The notes: generated by a model from the letters alone, not told the origin. DNA of 7,342 nucleotides from Patescibacteria group bacterium UBA6263 (GCA_002441085.1 DJVF01000036.1:940-8281); one strand, 5' to 3'; counted from the stretch's first letter, positions 1 through 6,482 are shown. Numbers and translations are program-made.

Positions 1-33
1 GGGTCATAGGTTCGAGTCCTATATCACCCACCA
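1..33 (+). tRNA. tRNA, 3' part only (isotype undetermined)
   Basis: This is the 3' end of a tRNA that begins before the window. The T-stem ATAGG (6-10) pairs with CCTAT (18-22) around the loop TTCGAGT (11-17). The acceptor 3' strand ATCACCC (23-29) is followed by discriminator A30 and an encoded CCA (31-33). The missing 5' acceptor strand should read GGGTGAT. The anticodon lies outside the window, so the amino acid cannot be assigned. The encoded CCA contrasts with the two complete tRNAs downstream, which lack it. Confidence 0.9.
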
Positions 34-35
34 TT
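15..35 (+). repeat. 21-bp direct repeat of tRNA 3' end, copy 1
   Basis: This segment covers the last T-loop bases, the T-stem 3' strand, the acceptor strand, CCA and two T. It recurs identically at 162-182. Confidence 0.9.
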
Positions 36-61
36 TGACATCAATAGCGACTCAAATATAG

Positions 62-87
62 GTTTTACCGCAAGGTGAGACTTTTTT
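62..87 (+). terminator. Rho-independent terminator after the first tRNA
   Basis: An 8-bp stem (62-69 with 74-81, including two G-U pairs) is closed by a GCAA tetraloop and followed by a run of six T (82-87). It lies about 30 bp after the tRNA CCA end. Confidence 0.7.
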
Positions 88-119
88 GTTATCTAGAACT
101 ATGTTCAAAAAGATATTAC

Positions 120-180
120 AAGCAGGGGACATAGGCCCGCCACGTTAGTCCTACGTGGTTCAGTCCTATATCACCCACCA
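120..180 (+). pseudogene. Interrupted tRNA 3'-end copy (tRNA-like remnant)
   Basis: Positions 126-135 match the first tRNA's positions 1-10 at nine of ten bases, and 162-182 repeat its positions 15-35 exactly, including the encoded CCA. Between them the T-loop is interrupted at its first base by 23 extra bases (136-158), most of which fold into a perfect 6-bp hairpin (CCACGT 140-145 with ACGTGG 153-158). One G of the T-loop is also missing. AAGCAG at 120-125 could be the 3' side of an anticodon stem. No matching D-arm or full 5' acceptor strand is visible upstream, so a functional tRNA is unlikely. A partial duplication, or a small RNA with a tRNA-like end, are both possible. Confidence 0.5.
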
Positions 181-182
181 TT
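162..182 (+). repeat. 21-bp direct repeat of tRNA 3' end, copy 2
   Basis: Identical to 15-35, starting 147 bp further on. Direct repeats of a tRNA 3' end are the usual footprint of attachment sites or tRNA duplication. The interval here is too short to hold an integrated element. Confidence 0.9.
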
Positions 183-183
183 A

Positions 184-213
184 AAAAATTAGAACGTGAG
201 TTCTTTTTTTTTT
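184..213 (+). terminator. Rho-independent terminator
   Basis: The stem AGAAC (191-195) pairs with GTTCT (200-204) around the loop GTGA. It is flanked by an A-run (184-188) and a T-run (205-213) that extend the pairing. It ends the transcription unit that contains the interrupted tRNA copy. Confidence 0.75.
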
Positions 214-220
214 GTATTTC

Positions 221-254
221 AAAAAAATCTCATCGCTAATAAAGCAATGAGATT
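221..254 (-). terminator. Terminator of the DUF502-type gene
   Basis: Read on the minus strand, an 11-bp stem with one G-U wobble (244-254 with 226-236) and a 7-base loop is followed by a T-run (complement of 221-227). It begins 6 bp after the stop codon of the upstream minus-strand gene. Confidence 0.85.
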
Positions 255-259
255 ATTGT

Positions 260-874
260 TTAAATTATCAAATTATTGTCCAATTCGATATTTATCGTTC
301 CCATAGATATTATATATTCTATAGCATTGGATATAGAGATTTTGGTTCTAATGATTTTGTTTTTAGTGACCAAAGCCAAAAATCCATTCGTGGGATTTGG
401 GGTTGTAGGTATAAATATACTCACTACAGATTCTCCCAAAGCTTCTTCAAAATACCTGTTATTTTCTCCCGTAATAAATCCTATTGAATAAACTCCTGGC
501 ACAGGAAACTCAATCAACACTACTTCTTTGAATGAATTTTTTTTACTCAAAGTTTCTTCAATTTGTCTCGCTACCCGATAGAAAACACTTAGTACAGGTA
601 TCTTGGATATTATCTTTTGAGAAACACTTCTGAGGCTCTTGCCTATATAATAATGGGAATATAAATAACCAATAAGATATATAACCAAAGATATCCCAAT
701 AATAATAAGTATTTCTAACAACAAGACATTATCTGGTAAGTTTTTTTCGGGTAAGATGGATATTATTTCGTCACTGACGCCAAATAACATTTTTTTGATC
801 TTGATTATCAACCAAACAAAAATGATGAGTGGTAGTGTGACTAATATTCCGGTTTTAAAATATTTTGTTTTCAT
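260..874 (-). CDS. DUF502 family membrane protein
   Basis: The 204-residue protein matches the DUF502 family, whose exact function is not established. Two membrane segments are visible, about residues 8-28 (including ILVTLPLIIFVWLI) and about 50-72 (including LEILIIIGISLVIYLIG). A soluble C-terminal half follows with the family's typical stretches: IPVLSVFYRVARQ, VVLIEFPVPGVYSIGF, and IPTTPNPTNGFL near residue 160. The length is normal for the family. The ATG at 874 sits about 20 bp after the predicted transcription start, with no Shine-Dalgarno sequence. All eleven glycines use GGN and none UGA, unlike most genes in the window. The gene stands alone between its own promoter and terminator. 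The family assignment is strong; the role is unknown. Confidence 0.88.
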   Translation of the reverse strand: MKTKYFKTGILVTLPLIIFVWLIIKIKKMLFGVSDEIISILPEKNLPDNVLLLEILIIIGISLVIYLIGYLYSHYYIGKSLRSVSQKIISKIPVLSVFYRVARQIEETLSKKNSFKEVVLIEFPVPGVYSIGFITGENNRYFEEALGESVVSIFIPTTPNPTNGFLALVTKNKIIRTKISISNAIEYIISMGTINIELDNNLII

Positions 875-900
875 GATTTAGTTTTTATTTTTGATTCAAT

Positions 901-928
901 ATCATATATTTTTAAAATATAAAGTCAA
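901..928 (-). promoter_or_regulatory. Sigma-70-type promoter of the DUF502-type gene
   Basis: On the minus strand the -35 box TTGACT (923-928) and -10 box TATGAT (901-906) are separated by 16 bp. The expected start near 894 leaves a leader of about 20 nt before the ATG at 874. Confidence 0.7.
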
Positions 929-966
929 CTAATCTTTTGGCATGAACAAATACTAACAAAAAAGCC

Positions 967-996
967 TTGAATTTGATATTATATTTGTTATATATT
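967..996 (+). promoter_or_regulatory. Probable promoter of the CAT-anticodon tRNA
   Basis: A -35-like TTGAAT (967-972) is followed by TATATA (989-994, 16 bp spacing) or TATATT (991-996, 18 bp). It lies about 36-43 bp upstream of the tRNA 5' end, on the correct strand, and is divergent from the DUF502 promoter. Confidence 0.5.
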
Positions 997-1004
997 ACTT
1001 CCGT

Positions 1005-1022
1005 AAGCATCTTGTGATGCTT
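1005..1022 (+). other. Hairpin in the tRNA 5' leader
   Basis: A perfect 7-bp stem, AAGCATC (1005-1011) with GATGCTT (1016-1022), encloses the loop TTGT. It lies between the predicted promoter and the tRNA 5' end and has no T-run, so it is not a terminator. It may affect processing of the pre-tRNA 5' end; this is inference. Confidence 0.5.
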
Positions 1023-1031
1023 GATGACTAA

Positions 1032-1105
1032 GGGTCTATAGCTCAGTTGGTCAGAGCAATCGGCTCATAACCGATGGGTCGCTGGTTCGAGCCCAGCTAG
1101 GCCCA
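1032..1105 (+). tRNA. tRNA-Met(CAT), possibly tRNA-Ile2
   Basis: A complete 74-nt cloverleaf. The acceptor GGGTCTA (1032-1038) pairs with TAGGCCC (1098-1104) with one G-U pair. The D-stem is GCTC/GAGC (1041-1044/1054-1057). The anticodon stem ATCGG/CCGAT (1059-1063/1071-1075) holds the loop CTCATAA with anticodon CAT at 1066-1068. The T-stem is GCTGG/CCAGC (1081-1085/1093-1097) with loop TTCGAGC. The discriminator is A1105 and CCA is not encoded. The G1-C72 pair argues against an initiator tRNA. A lysidine-modified isoleucine tRNA also has a CAT gene anticodon and cannot be excluded. Confidence 0.93.
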
Positions 1106-1116
1106 ATTATAAAAAT

Positions 1117-1147
1117 AAAAAAATCTGATCTAATTTTAGATTTTTTT
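1117..1147 (+). terminator. Terminator of the CAT-anticodon tRNA
   Basis: AAAAAAATCT (1117-1126) pairs with AGATTTTTTT (1138-1147), giving a 10-bp A/T-rich stem whose 3' strand is itself the T-run. It starts 11 bp after the tRNA. Confidence 0.65.
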
Positions 1148-1237
1148 GTTAACTATATTACACAGTATATTAATGATACGGGTTTCATCTAATTTCTTAT
1201 CTCGTGTTAAAACCAAAAAAAGTAATAGCCTAATCAC

Positions 1238-1311
1238 GCGGGTGTAACTCAATTGGCTAGAGTGCCTGCCTTCCAAGCAGACTGTTGCGAGTTCGAGTCT
1301 CGTCACCCGCT
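1238..1311 (+). tRNA. tRNA-Gly(TCC)
   Basis: A complete 74-nt cloverleaf. The acceptor GCGGGTG (1238-1244) pairs with CACCCGC (1304-1310), and the discriminator is T1311, as is usual for tRNA-Gly. The D-stem is ACTC/GAGT (1247-1250/1260-1263). The anticodon loop CTTCCAA (1270-1276) carries TCC at 1272-1274. The T-stem is GCGAG/CTCGT (1287-1291/1299-1303) with one G-U pair. The anticodon stem has four pairs plus a C1265-A1281 mismatch at its outer end. CCA is not encoded. This tRNA reads GGN codons. The UGA codons used as glycine in this genome need a separate tRNA-Gly(UCA), which is not in the window. Confidence 0.93.
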
Positions 1312-1321
1312 AACTTATAAG

Positions 1322-1348
1322 TTCAGAAGTTAATTTCTGAATTTTTTT
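1322..1348 (+). terminator. Terminator of tRNA-Gly
   Basis: TTCAGAA (1322-1328) pairs with TTCTGAA (1335-1341) around a 6-base loop and is followed by seven T (1342-1348), 10 bp after the tRNA. Confidence 0.8.
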
Positions 1349-1432
1349 AATTTTAAAAAAATAATAAATTAATATTATCAGTTTATACGTTTGATTTTAT
1401 GATTACTTGAGTTTGTAAATATAATAACCAAT

Positions 1433-1463
1433 AAAAAAAACCTCCATTTAAAAGGAGATTTTT
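1433..1463 (-). terminator. Terminator of the 17-residue-repeat protein gene
   Basis: On the minus strand a 10-bp stem with one G-U wobble (1454-1463 with 1436-1445) and an 8-base loop leads into a T-run (complement of 1433-1440). It starts 28 bp after the stop at 1492. Confidence 0.75.
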
Positions 1464-1491
1464 GTTTATATAAATTATAATTATAATAAAT

Positions 1492-2382
1492 TTATTCTTT
1501 TCAATTCACAATTAATTCTTCTTTCCCAATAGTTAATTTCTGATTCTTGTATAAAATCTTATAATCCAATCAGTCTTTTTCTAGAACAGTGTATCATCAC
1601 CATTTTCCGATTCAAATCTGTTCTCAATTAAACTTAATATATCATTCTTTAAAGTCTATTTCAATATTTCATTCTGGAGATTTTATCTTTACTTTATTTT
1701 CTTCTTTAATAGTTCATCATTTTTGATTAGTCACGTCAATTCAATCTATAATCACTCTTCATCAAGACATTACTATGCTTCCTCATGATATGATATGTCA
1801 TACATTAAATGAAGTATTTGATGTAATCACATTTATTCATCAGATAATTCACTCTCTTGATATTTCAAGCTGTATATTTTTGATTTTTATCTCTCAATTA
1901 GATGTTTTTATTTGTCAATCGTTTGCTCATACACTGACAGATCAATTTTTTGTAAAAATTTCTCATGAGTTATTTTGTCTTATACTAATTTTTCAATTAT
2001 CTGATTTTATTGATTTTGTGTTTAATCAATCGATAGATACTGTTCAATTATTATTTTCAATTACTCAATTATTGTCTCAATCTATAGAAATATTTCAATT
2101 TTTTGATTCTATTTCGTTTTCATTATCGCCTCAAACGTCTATATTTCAGTTTTTTGATACAATAGATCATTTATTAGATTTTTTAACTTTAATATTTCAA
2201 TTCTTTGCATCTATTGTTCATGTGTTTTCTCAATGAATTTTTATATTTCAATTTTTACATTCAGCATCACCTCTATTGTTTCAATCTATAGAAATATTTC
2301 AATTTTTTTCTGAAATGTATTCTGTATTATCTCCATCAATATTCCTATCAGAAGATCATCAAATGTTATTTATAATTATCAT
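1492..2382 (-). CDS. Asn/Gly-rich tandem-repeat protein, probable beta-solenoid (UGA = Gly)
   Basis: I do not recognise a family. Read with UGA as glycine, this is one uninterrupted 296-residue frame from ATG 2382 to TAA 1492. That ATG is the only possible one in frame: a TAA lies about 9 codons upstream. By my count about 40 of roughly 46 glycines are UGA. Residues 26-160 are eight tandem units of 17 residues (the last has 16) with a consensus like KNGNISIDGDNNGVIES. Alternating hydrophobic residues around NG turns suggest short beta-strands stacked as a parallel solenoid. A glycine-rich middle (GGINV, SGGSIVMSGGRVIIDG) and a beta-rich C-terminus with WGGYTVLEKDG follow. No signal peptide or membrane segment is visible. 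The gene is monocistronic, with its own promoter and terminator. Reality of the gene is well supported; function is unknown. Confidence 0.85.
1903..2307 (-). repeat. Eight tandem 51-bp (17-codon) units inside the CDS
   Basis: The units encode, in order, segments beginning KNGNISIDG, KNGNIKIHG, KNGNIKVKK, KNGNIDVGG, KNGNISIDG, NNGTVSIDG, DNGKISIRQ and KNGSVSVGA. Seven have exactly 17 residues and the last has 16. The third residue of each unit is glycine, written as TGA in every case. The DNA copies are diverged, so the repeat is old and kept at protein level. Confidence 0.85.
2077..2104. repeat. 28-bp exact direct repeat, copy 1
   Basis: This stretch is identical to 2281-2308. It encodes the same part of repeat units one and five (KNGNISIDG). 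The offset of 204 bp equals four 51-bp units, pointing to recent unit duplication or gene conversion. Confidence 0.85.
2281..2308. repeat. 28-bp exact direct repeat, copy 2
   Basis: Identical to 2077-2104 and located in the first repeat unit of the same coding sequence. Confidence 0.85.
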
Positions 2383-2418
2383 TATATAATAATAAAATAA
2401 TAAAATTTATTATTTAGT

Positions 2419-2446
2419 ACTATAACTATTTACTATAATAAGTCAA
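2419..2446 (-). promoter_or_regulatory. Promoter of the repeat-protein gene
   Basis: On the minus strand the -35 box TTGACT (2441-2446) and -10 box TATAGT (2419-2424) are separated by 16 bp. The expected start near 2412 leaves a leader of about 30 nt before ATG 2382. The leader contains only A/T-rich sequence and no Shine-Dalgarno motif. Confidence 0.7.
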
Positions 2447-2452
2447 GTATAT

Positions 2453-2551
2453 TTATATTTTCAAAATATTATAAATATTGCCTAAATTCCAATCTAGATC
2501 ATTGATCCAATCAAATAGGGCAGTTCATACTCAATTTATGTTTGGTTCCAT
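2453..2551 (-). CDS. Candidate small ORF downstream of copA (UGA = Gly)
   Basis: With UGA as glycine, ATG 2551 to TAA 2453 encodes 32 residues beginning MEPNINGVGTALFDW and ending NIYNILKI. It contains two tryptophans and two UGA glycines. It starts 32 bp after the copA stop on the same strand and ends just before the -35 box of the next gene, so it could be the last cistron of the copper operon. It has no metal-binding Cys, His or Met pattern, no clear membrane segment and no Shine-Dalgarno sequence. I recognise no family. A chance ORF or the remnant of a longer gene is as likely as a real small protein. Confidence 0.3.
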
Positions 2552-2583
2552 TAATAAATTTCAGCCTTGTGTTGAGATTTTTT

Positions 2584-4818
2584 TTATATTCTTTTTTTCT
2601 GTAGTCTCCGACTATTCAACATAACAGTTATACTACTCAGTGCCATTGCCGCTCATTCAAATGCTGGATTGAGTAATATTCATATCAAAAAATAAAATAC
2701 TCACGCTGCCAAAGGAATACCAATAATATTAAATCCAAATGCCCAAAGTAAATTTTGAATAATAGCCGATTGTGTCAATTTACTAATCTTGATAGCACTT
2801 AGCAATTTGCTCAAGTCACCATGTAGCAATGTAATTTCAGCTGATTCTATTGCGACGTCTGTTCATGTACTCATAGCCACTCCAATATCAGCCATTGCCA
2901 ATGCTGGTGCATCGTTGATACCATCTCCGACCATAGTGACGATTCATTCTTTTTTGAGCTCATTTACAATCTGAGCTTTCTTTTCTGGTTTTACCTCAGC
3001 ATAAATACGGTCAATACCTACCAATGATGCAATATATTGAGCAGTATTTTTATGATCTCCTGTTAGCATTATTGGAATAATTCATTGTGATTTTAATTCT
3101 TCAATAGCTTTTTTACTTGTTTCTTTGATTTGATCTGCTACTGCATATAGACCTACTATTAATGTGTTTTTTATTAGAAGTAGCGGTGTTTTGCCCTGAG
3201 ATGTCCAAGTATCGATTATAGATTTGTCATATACCACTCCAATTGTATCTGCATGACTAGGTTTTACTACACTATATTTATCTTTTCCAATCATCCCAGA
3301 TACACCGATTCCTTCTAAATTTTTAAAATCTGATACTTCTTGCAATCAAATATTATTTTTTTTGGCATATTGTGTGATAGCATGTGCTATAGGATGAGAA
3401 GAAAGATTTTCCAAAGATGCTAAGATCGAAATATGATTTGTTGTTTGATCTTGACTAGCCATTTCAACTAATTCTGGTTTTCATTCTGTTATCGTTCCTG
3501 TTTTGTCAAAGACTATAATTGTTGATTTTCTTAGTTTGAGCAATCATTCTGCATTTTTTGCAAGAATCCCTTTTTTTGCTCCATGTCCGATACCTGTAAT
3601 TATTGCCATAGGAGTTGCCAATCCCAGTCCACAAGGACATGCTATCACCAGCACACCGACAAAACTCATCAGCGCAAATTGTGCGTTATTTATATCTGGG
3701 AAAATTGTTTTTCACAAAAACAATCGGAATATACCAGCACCCAAAGCGATTACCAATACTGAGGGAATAAAATATTTCATTATATTGTCAGCTATTTTTT
3801 GAATTTTTGGTTTTGAATTTTGTGCATCCTCTACAATTGCTATGATTTTGCTAAGATAAGTATCTGCTCATATAGCTCAGGCTTTGATATACAAAATAGA
3901 ATCTGAAACTATTGTAGATCCAATTACTATATCTCATTCTTTTTTGATAATAGGCAAAGACTCTCCTGTAATCATAGATTCATCAATGTATGCACATCCA
4001 GATACAATATTTCCATCCAAAGGAATTTTTTCACCAGGTTTTACTACCATAATATCTCAAACTTTGACTTGATCTAGTGCTACAAGTACATCTATTCAGT
4101 CTTTCTGTATACGAGCTTCTTTTGCCTGCAATCACAACAATGCTTTGATTGCATTGCCTGTTTTGGACATAATTTTTGCTTCTATATATCTTCATATTTC
4201 TATAAACCCAATTACCACAATCACTGCCTCAAAAAATACTTGTTTTGAAAGCACTTCTGGCCACACATCATAAAAAGTTTTTGCTACAAAACTATATATA
4301 AATGCAGTCACTGTTCCTATACCTACTAGAGTATCCATGTTTGCAATCCCATATTTTATATACCTACCTATTGCAACTACATATTTCCAACCGACAACCG
4401 TCAACATTATTGTTGCAAAAATTGGCAATACTCCCATGAAAAAATGATGTACAATAAGATTTTTTGCTCGCCACTGATAGTCGATACCAATCATATATAG
4501 CATGCCCATAATAGCGATACTAGCTAATGGAATAGATATCAATACTTTTTTCCATGCTCGATCGAGTGCTGTTTTTTCTTGATTATCCAATGAAATGTTT
4601 GTATTTTCTTTTGGTAGGACCAAAGTATATCCATATTTATTTACTTCTTGAGCAATTTCTTGTAATGAAACTTTATTTTGGTCATATTCAATATCTGTTT
4701 TTTTTGTTGCAAAATTTACTTCACAAGAATCTACTCATCACAATTTATTCACTTTATCAGAAATAATTTGTGCGCAAGATGCGCAATGCATTCCTTGTAT
4801 TTTCAGTCTTTTTTTCAT
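2584..4818 (-). CDS. copA: Cu(I)-exporting P1B-type ATPase CopA (UGA = Gly)
   Basis: A 744-residue P1B ATPase that would pump Cu(I) out of the cytoplasm using ATP. In order it shows an N-terminal HMA domain with GMHCASC (residues 9-15), the actuator motif TGE (284-286), the membrane metal site CPC (394-396), phosphorylation motif DKTGT (Asp438), the nucleotide-site HP (475-476), TGDH (586-589), GDGINDAP (631-638), and a C-terminal membrane pair with FN (696-697) and MALSS (725-729). The single HMA domain and normal length fit bacterial CopA. About 20 glycines are UGA, including the one shortly after DKTGT. The usual Tyr of the membrane YN pair is Phe696. The start at 4818 puts HMA at the N-terminus, 20 bp after the upstream gene; no Shine-Dalgarno sequence is seen. 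Copper specificity is inferred from CPC, the N/M/S residues and the csoR neighbour. Confidence 0.95.
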
Positions 4819-4838
4819 TTTTTATTAAAAATATAAAA

Positions 4839-6125
4839 CTATTTGATTACTATAAGTCCTTGTCTCATTCCCATACTAGCACAAACCAAAGGAATGTTTT
4901 TTTTCTTTGATCCATCCACATACAAATCAAACACTTCTCATTCTTTGATAATATATGACTTTCCTCAATATGCCAAAGCATACATACAACCTATTCCATT
5001 TCTTTCTGGAGTCACACGCACAATATAATTTTTCCCTTTATTTAGCTTAATTGTCGAAGGAACAAACTCCCATCCATTATGTCCAACTTGCACAATCTCT
5101 ACTTCACTTGTTTGCTGATTGCTTTGGTATATTTCTTGATTATTGTTTGTTTGCATAGTTTTAAATAGTTGTGCTCCATTAAATAATGTAAATGCACCAA
5201 AAGCCACAAGCAAGGTAGCTATTATAGGATTAAATATACGTATTTTTTCTTTAATATATTTTGTTCACAATCATAATCCTAGCAAAACAGGCAATGTTCC
5301 CAAGGCAAAAAGTCACATCATTATCCCTCATTGCCAAAATCATCCACTTTGCAAAGCAATTATTTGCATGCTTTGAGTAAATCCACAAGGAACAAAAAAT
5401 GTCAAAGCTCCCACAAGCCATGCATATTTTGGATTTTTTATCTTTGATATGTAGTTGGCTATTCCTGTAGGCAAATGTATTCATCGTCTAGAAATATTTG
5501 GCACAAATCCCAAAATTTGCAATCCCAGGTACAACAAAATGCCTCCAACAATAATATTCAAAATCAAACTCAATCCTGCTGTAGTTTGTAGACTTCCTCA
5601 AACTATACCCAATAGACCGCCTCCTACCACAAAAGCCAACACCCTTCCTCAATGAAACAAAAGTTGAGTTTTCCATGGGTTTTTATCAGAAACACTTTCT
5701 GCATAACCAATTACAATTCACCCTGTCACTGCCAAGCAAGTAGAGATAGAAGCAACTAGCCCTATCAACAAAGCAATTCCCAAAGTAAGTTCTGTATATT
5801 GAGGCATTATTTTTGAAATATCAGTATTGATCAACAAAACTATCAACAATCAAGCCAATATTATCCATATTCACTTTTTCCACCATCATTGAGTATGATC
5901 ATATTTTTGTTTTTGTATTTTTGAACCTACTTGATATCATGCTTGTTCTATACTTTTTTTTATTTTTTCAATATCCTTATCATCTTTTAGTTCCAATACA
6001 ATATTTCATTTTCTGTGAGAAATGCCAATAATAGCTTGTTTATATCATGCTTCTTCTATCTTTTGTCTAATAATAATTTCACAAGAAATGCAATGCATAC
6101 CATTTATATTCAATGTTTTTTTCAT
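4839..6125 (-). CDS. HMA - TauE/SafE (DsbD-like) membrane domain - cupredoxin fusion (UGA = Gly)
   Basis: A 428-residue three-part protein, continuous only with UGA as glycine (about 17 UGA). Residues 1-65 form an HMA metal-binding domain with GMHCISC (9-15). Residues from about 80 to 320 form a polytopic membrane domain of the TauE/SafE and DsbD/CcdA type. It has two pseudo-repeated cysteine sites, STCLAVTGG (Cys130) and FFVPCGFTQSMQ (Cys247), followed by LFALGTLPVL. The last 90 residues are a cupredoxin-like beta domain (EFVPSTIKLNKG) with candidate type-1 copper ligands Cys380, Cys415 and Met418 or Met420 in CASMGM. It lies 23 bp after csoR and 20 bp before copA. It probably moves or holds Cu(I), or couples thiol redox to copper handling at the membrane; substrate and direction are inference. 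'Sulfite exporter' in the family name should not be taken as its function. Confidence 0.9.
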
Positions 6126-6148
6126 ATTTTTGTTATATAAAAATAAAA

Positions 6149-6433
6149 TTATTTTGATGTCGCTTGCCAAGCTTCCACCAACTCATCTATAAAATCCAAA
6201 ACTTCTTGTTTATTATTTGAATGAAGTTTGTTTTTACCACAACACTGTAAATGATTCTTCAACAAAAGGGTATTGGCTCCTTTTAATAATCCAATTGTAG
6301 CAGAAATTTGTTGAGCAATCTTTACACAATACGTATCTTTTTGGATCATTTCTGTGATTTTATTCAGTGTGCCTTGAGCTTTTTTGATAGATAACAAAAG
6401 TTTTTTTTGATATTCAATGTCTTTTGCATACAT
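6149..6433 (-). CDS. csoR: CsoR-type copper-sensing repressor
   Basis: A 94-residue all-helical repressor of the CsoR/RcnR (DUF156) family, which binds operator DNA when metal-free and lets go when Cu(I) binds. From the start chosen, the Cu(I) ligands fall at Cys36 (DTYC), His61 and Cys65 (HLQCC), the same numbers as in the Mycobacterium tuberculosis CsoR. Other family segments are AQGTLNKITEMIQKD and QQISATIGLLKGANTLLLKN. An in-frame ATG at 6463 would add ten residues (MVFYINKINN), but it sits inside the operator palindrome, so the ATG at 6433 is preferred. It is the first gene of the copper operon, 23 bp ahead of the HMA-SafE-cupredoxin gene, and probably represses itself. All four glycines use GGN. 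Confidence 0.92.
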   Translation of the reverse strand: MYAKDIEYQKKLLLSIKKAQGTLNKITEMIQKDTYCVKIAQQISATIGLLKGANTLLLKNHLQCCGKNKLHSNNKQEVLDFIDELVEAWQATSK

Positions 6434-6461
6434 ATTATTTATTTTATTTATATAAAAAACC

Positions 6462-6482
6462 ATAACCTATGGTATAGGTTAT
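6462..6482. promoter_or_regulatory. Probable CsoR operator (perfect inverted repeat)
   Basis: The 9-base arm ATAACCTAT (6462-6470) and its exact reverse complement (6474-6482) flank the spacer GGT. The repeat lies 29 bp upstream of the chosen csoR start and is the only strong palindrome in that gap. Binding by CsoR is inferred from position and symmetry. Confidence 0.7.

Noticed and set aside
15..182. An integrated mobile element bounded by attL/attR at the 21-bp tRNA repeats
   Set aside because: Only about 126 bp separate the two repeats, and no integrase or coding sequence lies between them.
1148..1237. A promoter for tRNA-Gly (TTGTTA at 1146-1151)
   Set aside because: The only -10-like hexamers are weak or spaced by 14 bp, so no convincing promoter could be supported.
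1775..2236. A 153-codon plus-strand ORF rich in Phe, Ile, Ser and Gln
   Set aside because: It is antisense to the repeat-protein gene. Its pattern mirrors the 51-bp units on the other strand, and it lacks its own promoter or family match.
1903..2307. A CRISPR-like array because of the regular 51-bp period
   Set aside because: The units are contiguous coding repeats without distinct spacers, and they keep a protein pattern rather than an exact DNA repeat.
3503..3802. A 99-codon plus-strand ORF inside copA
   Set aside because: It is a shadow of the region encoding CPC and DKTGT on the minus strand, and it shows no family resemblance.
2584..6125. Reading copA and the SafE fusion as multiply frameshifted pseudogenes
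   Set aside because: All pieces of each gene are in one frame and are separated only by TGA at glycine positions, so recoding explains the breaks without any frameshift.
6433..6463. Longer CsoR starting at the ATG at 6463
   Set aside because: That ATG lies inside the operator palindrome, and the ten extra residues are not family-like. The shorter start gives the standard Cys36/His61/Cys65 numbering.
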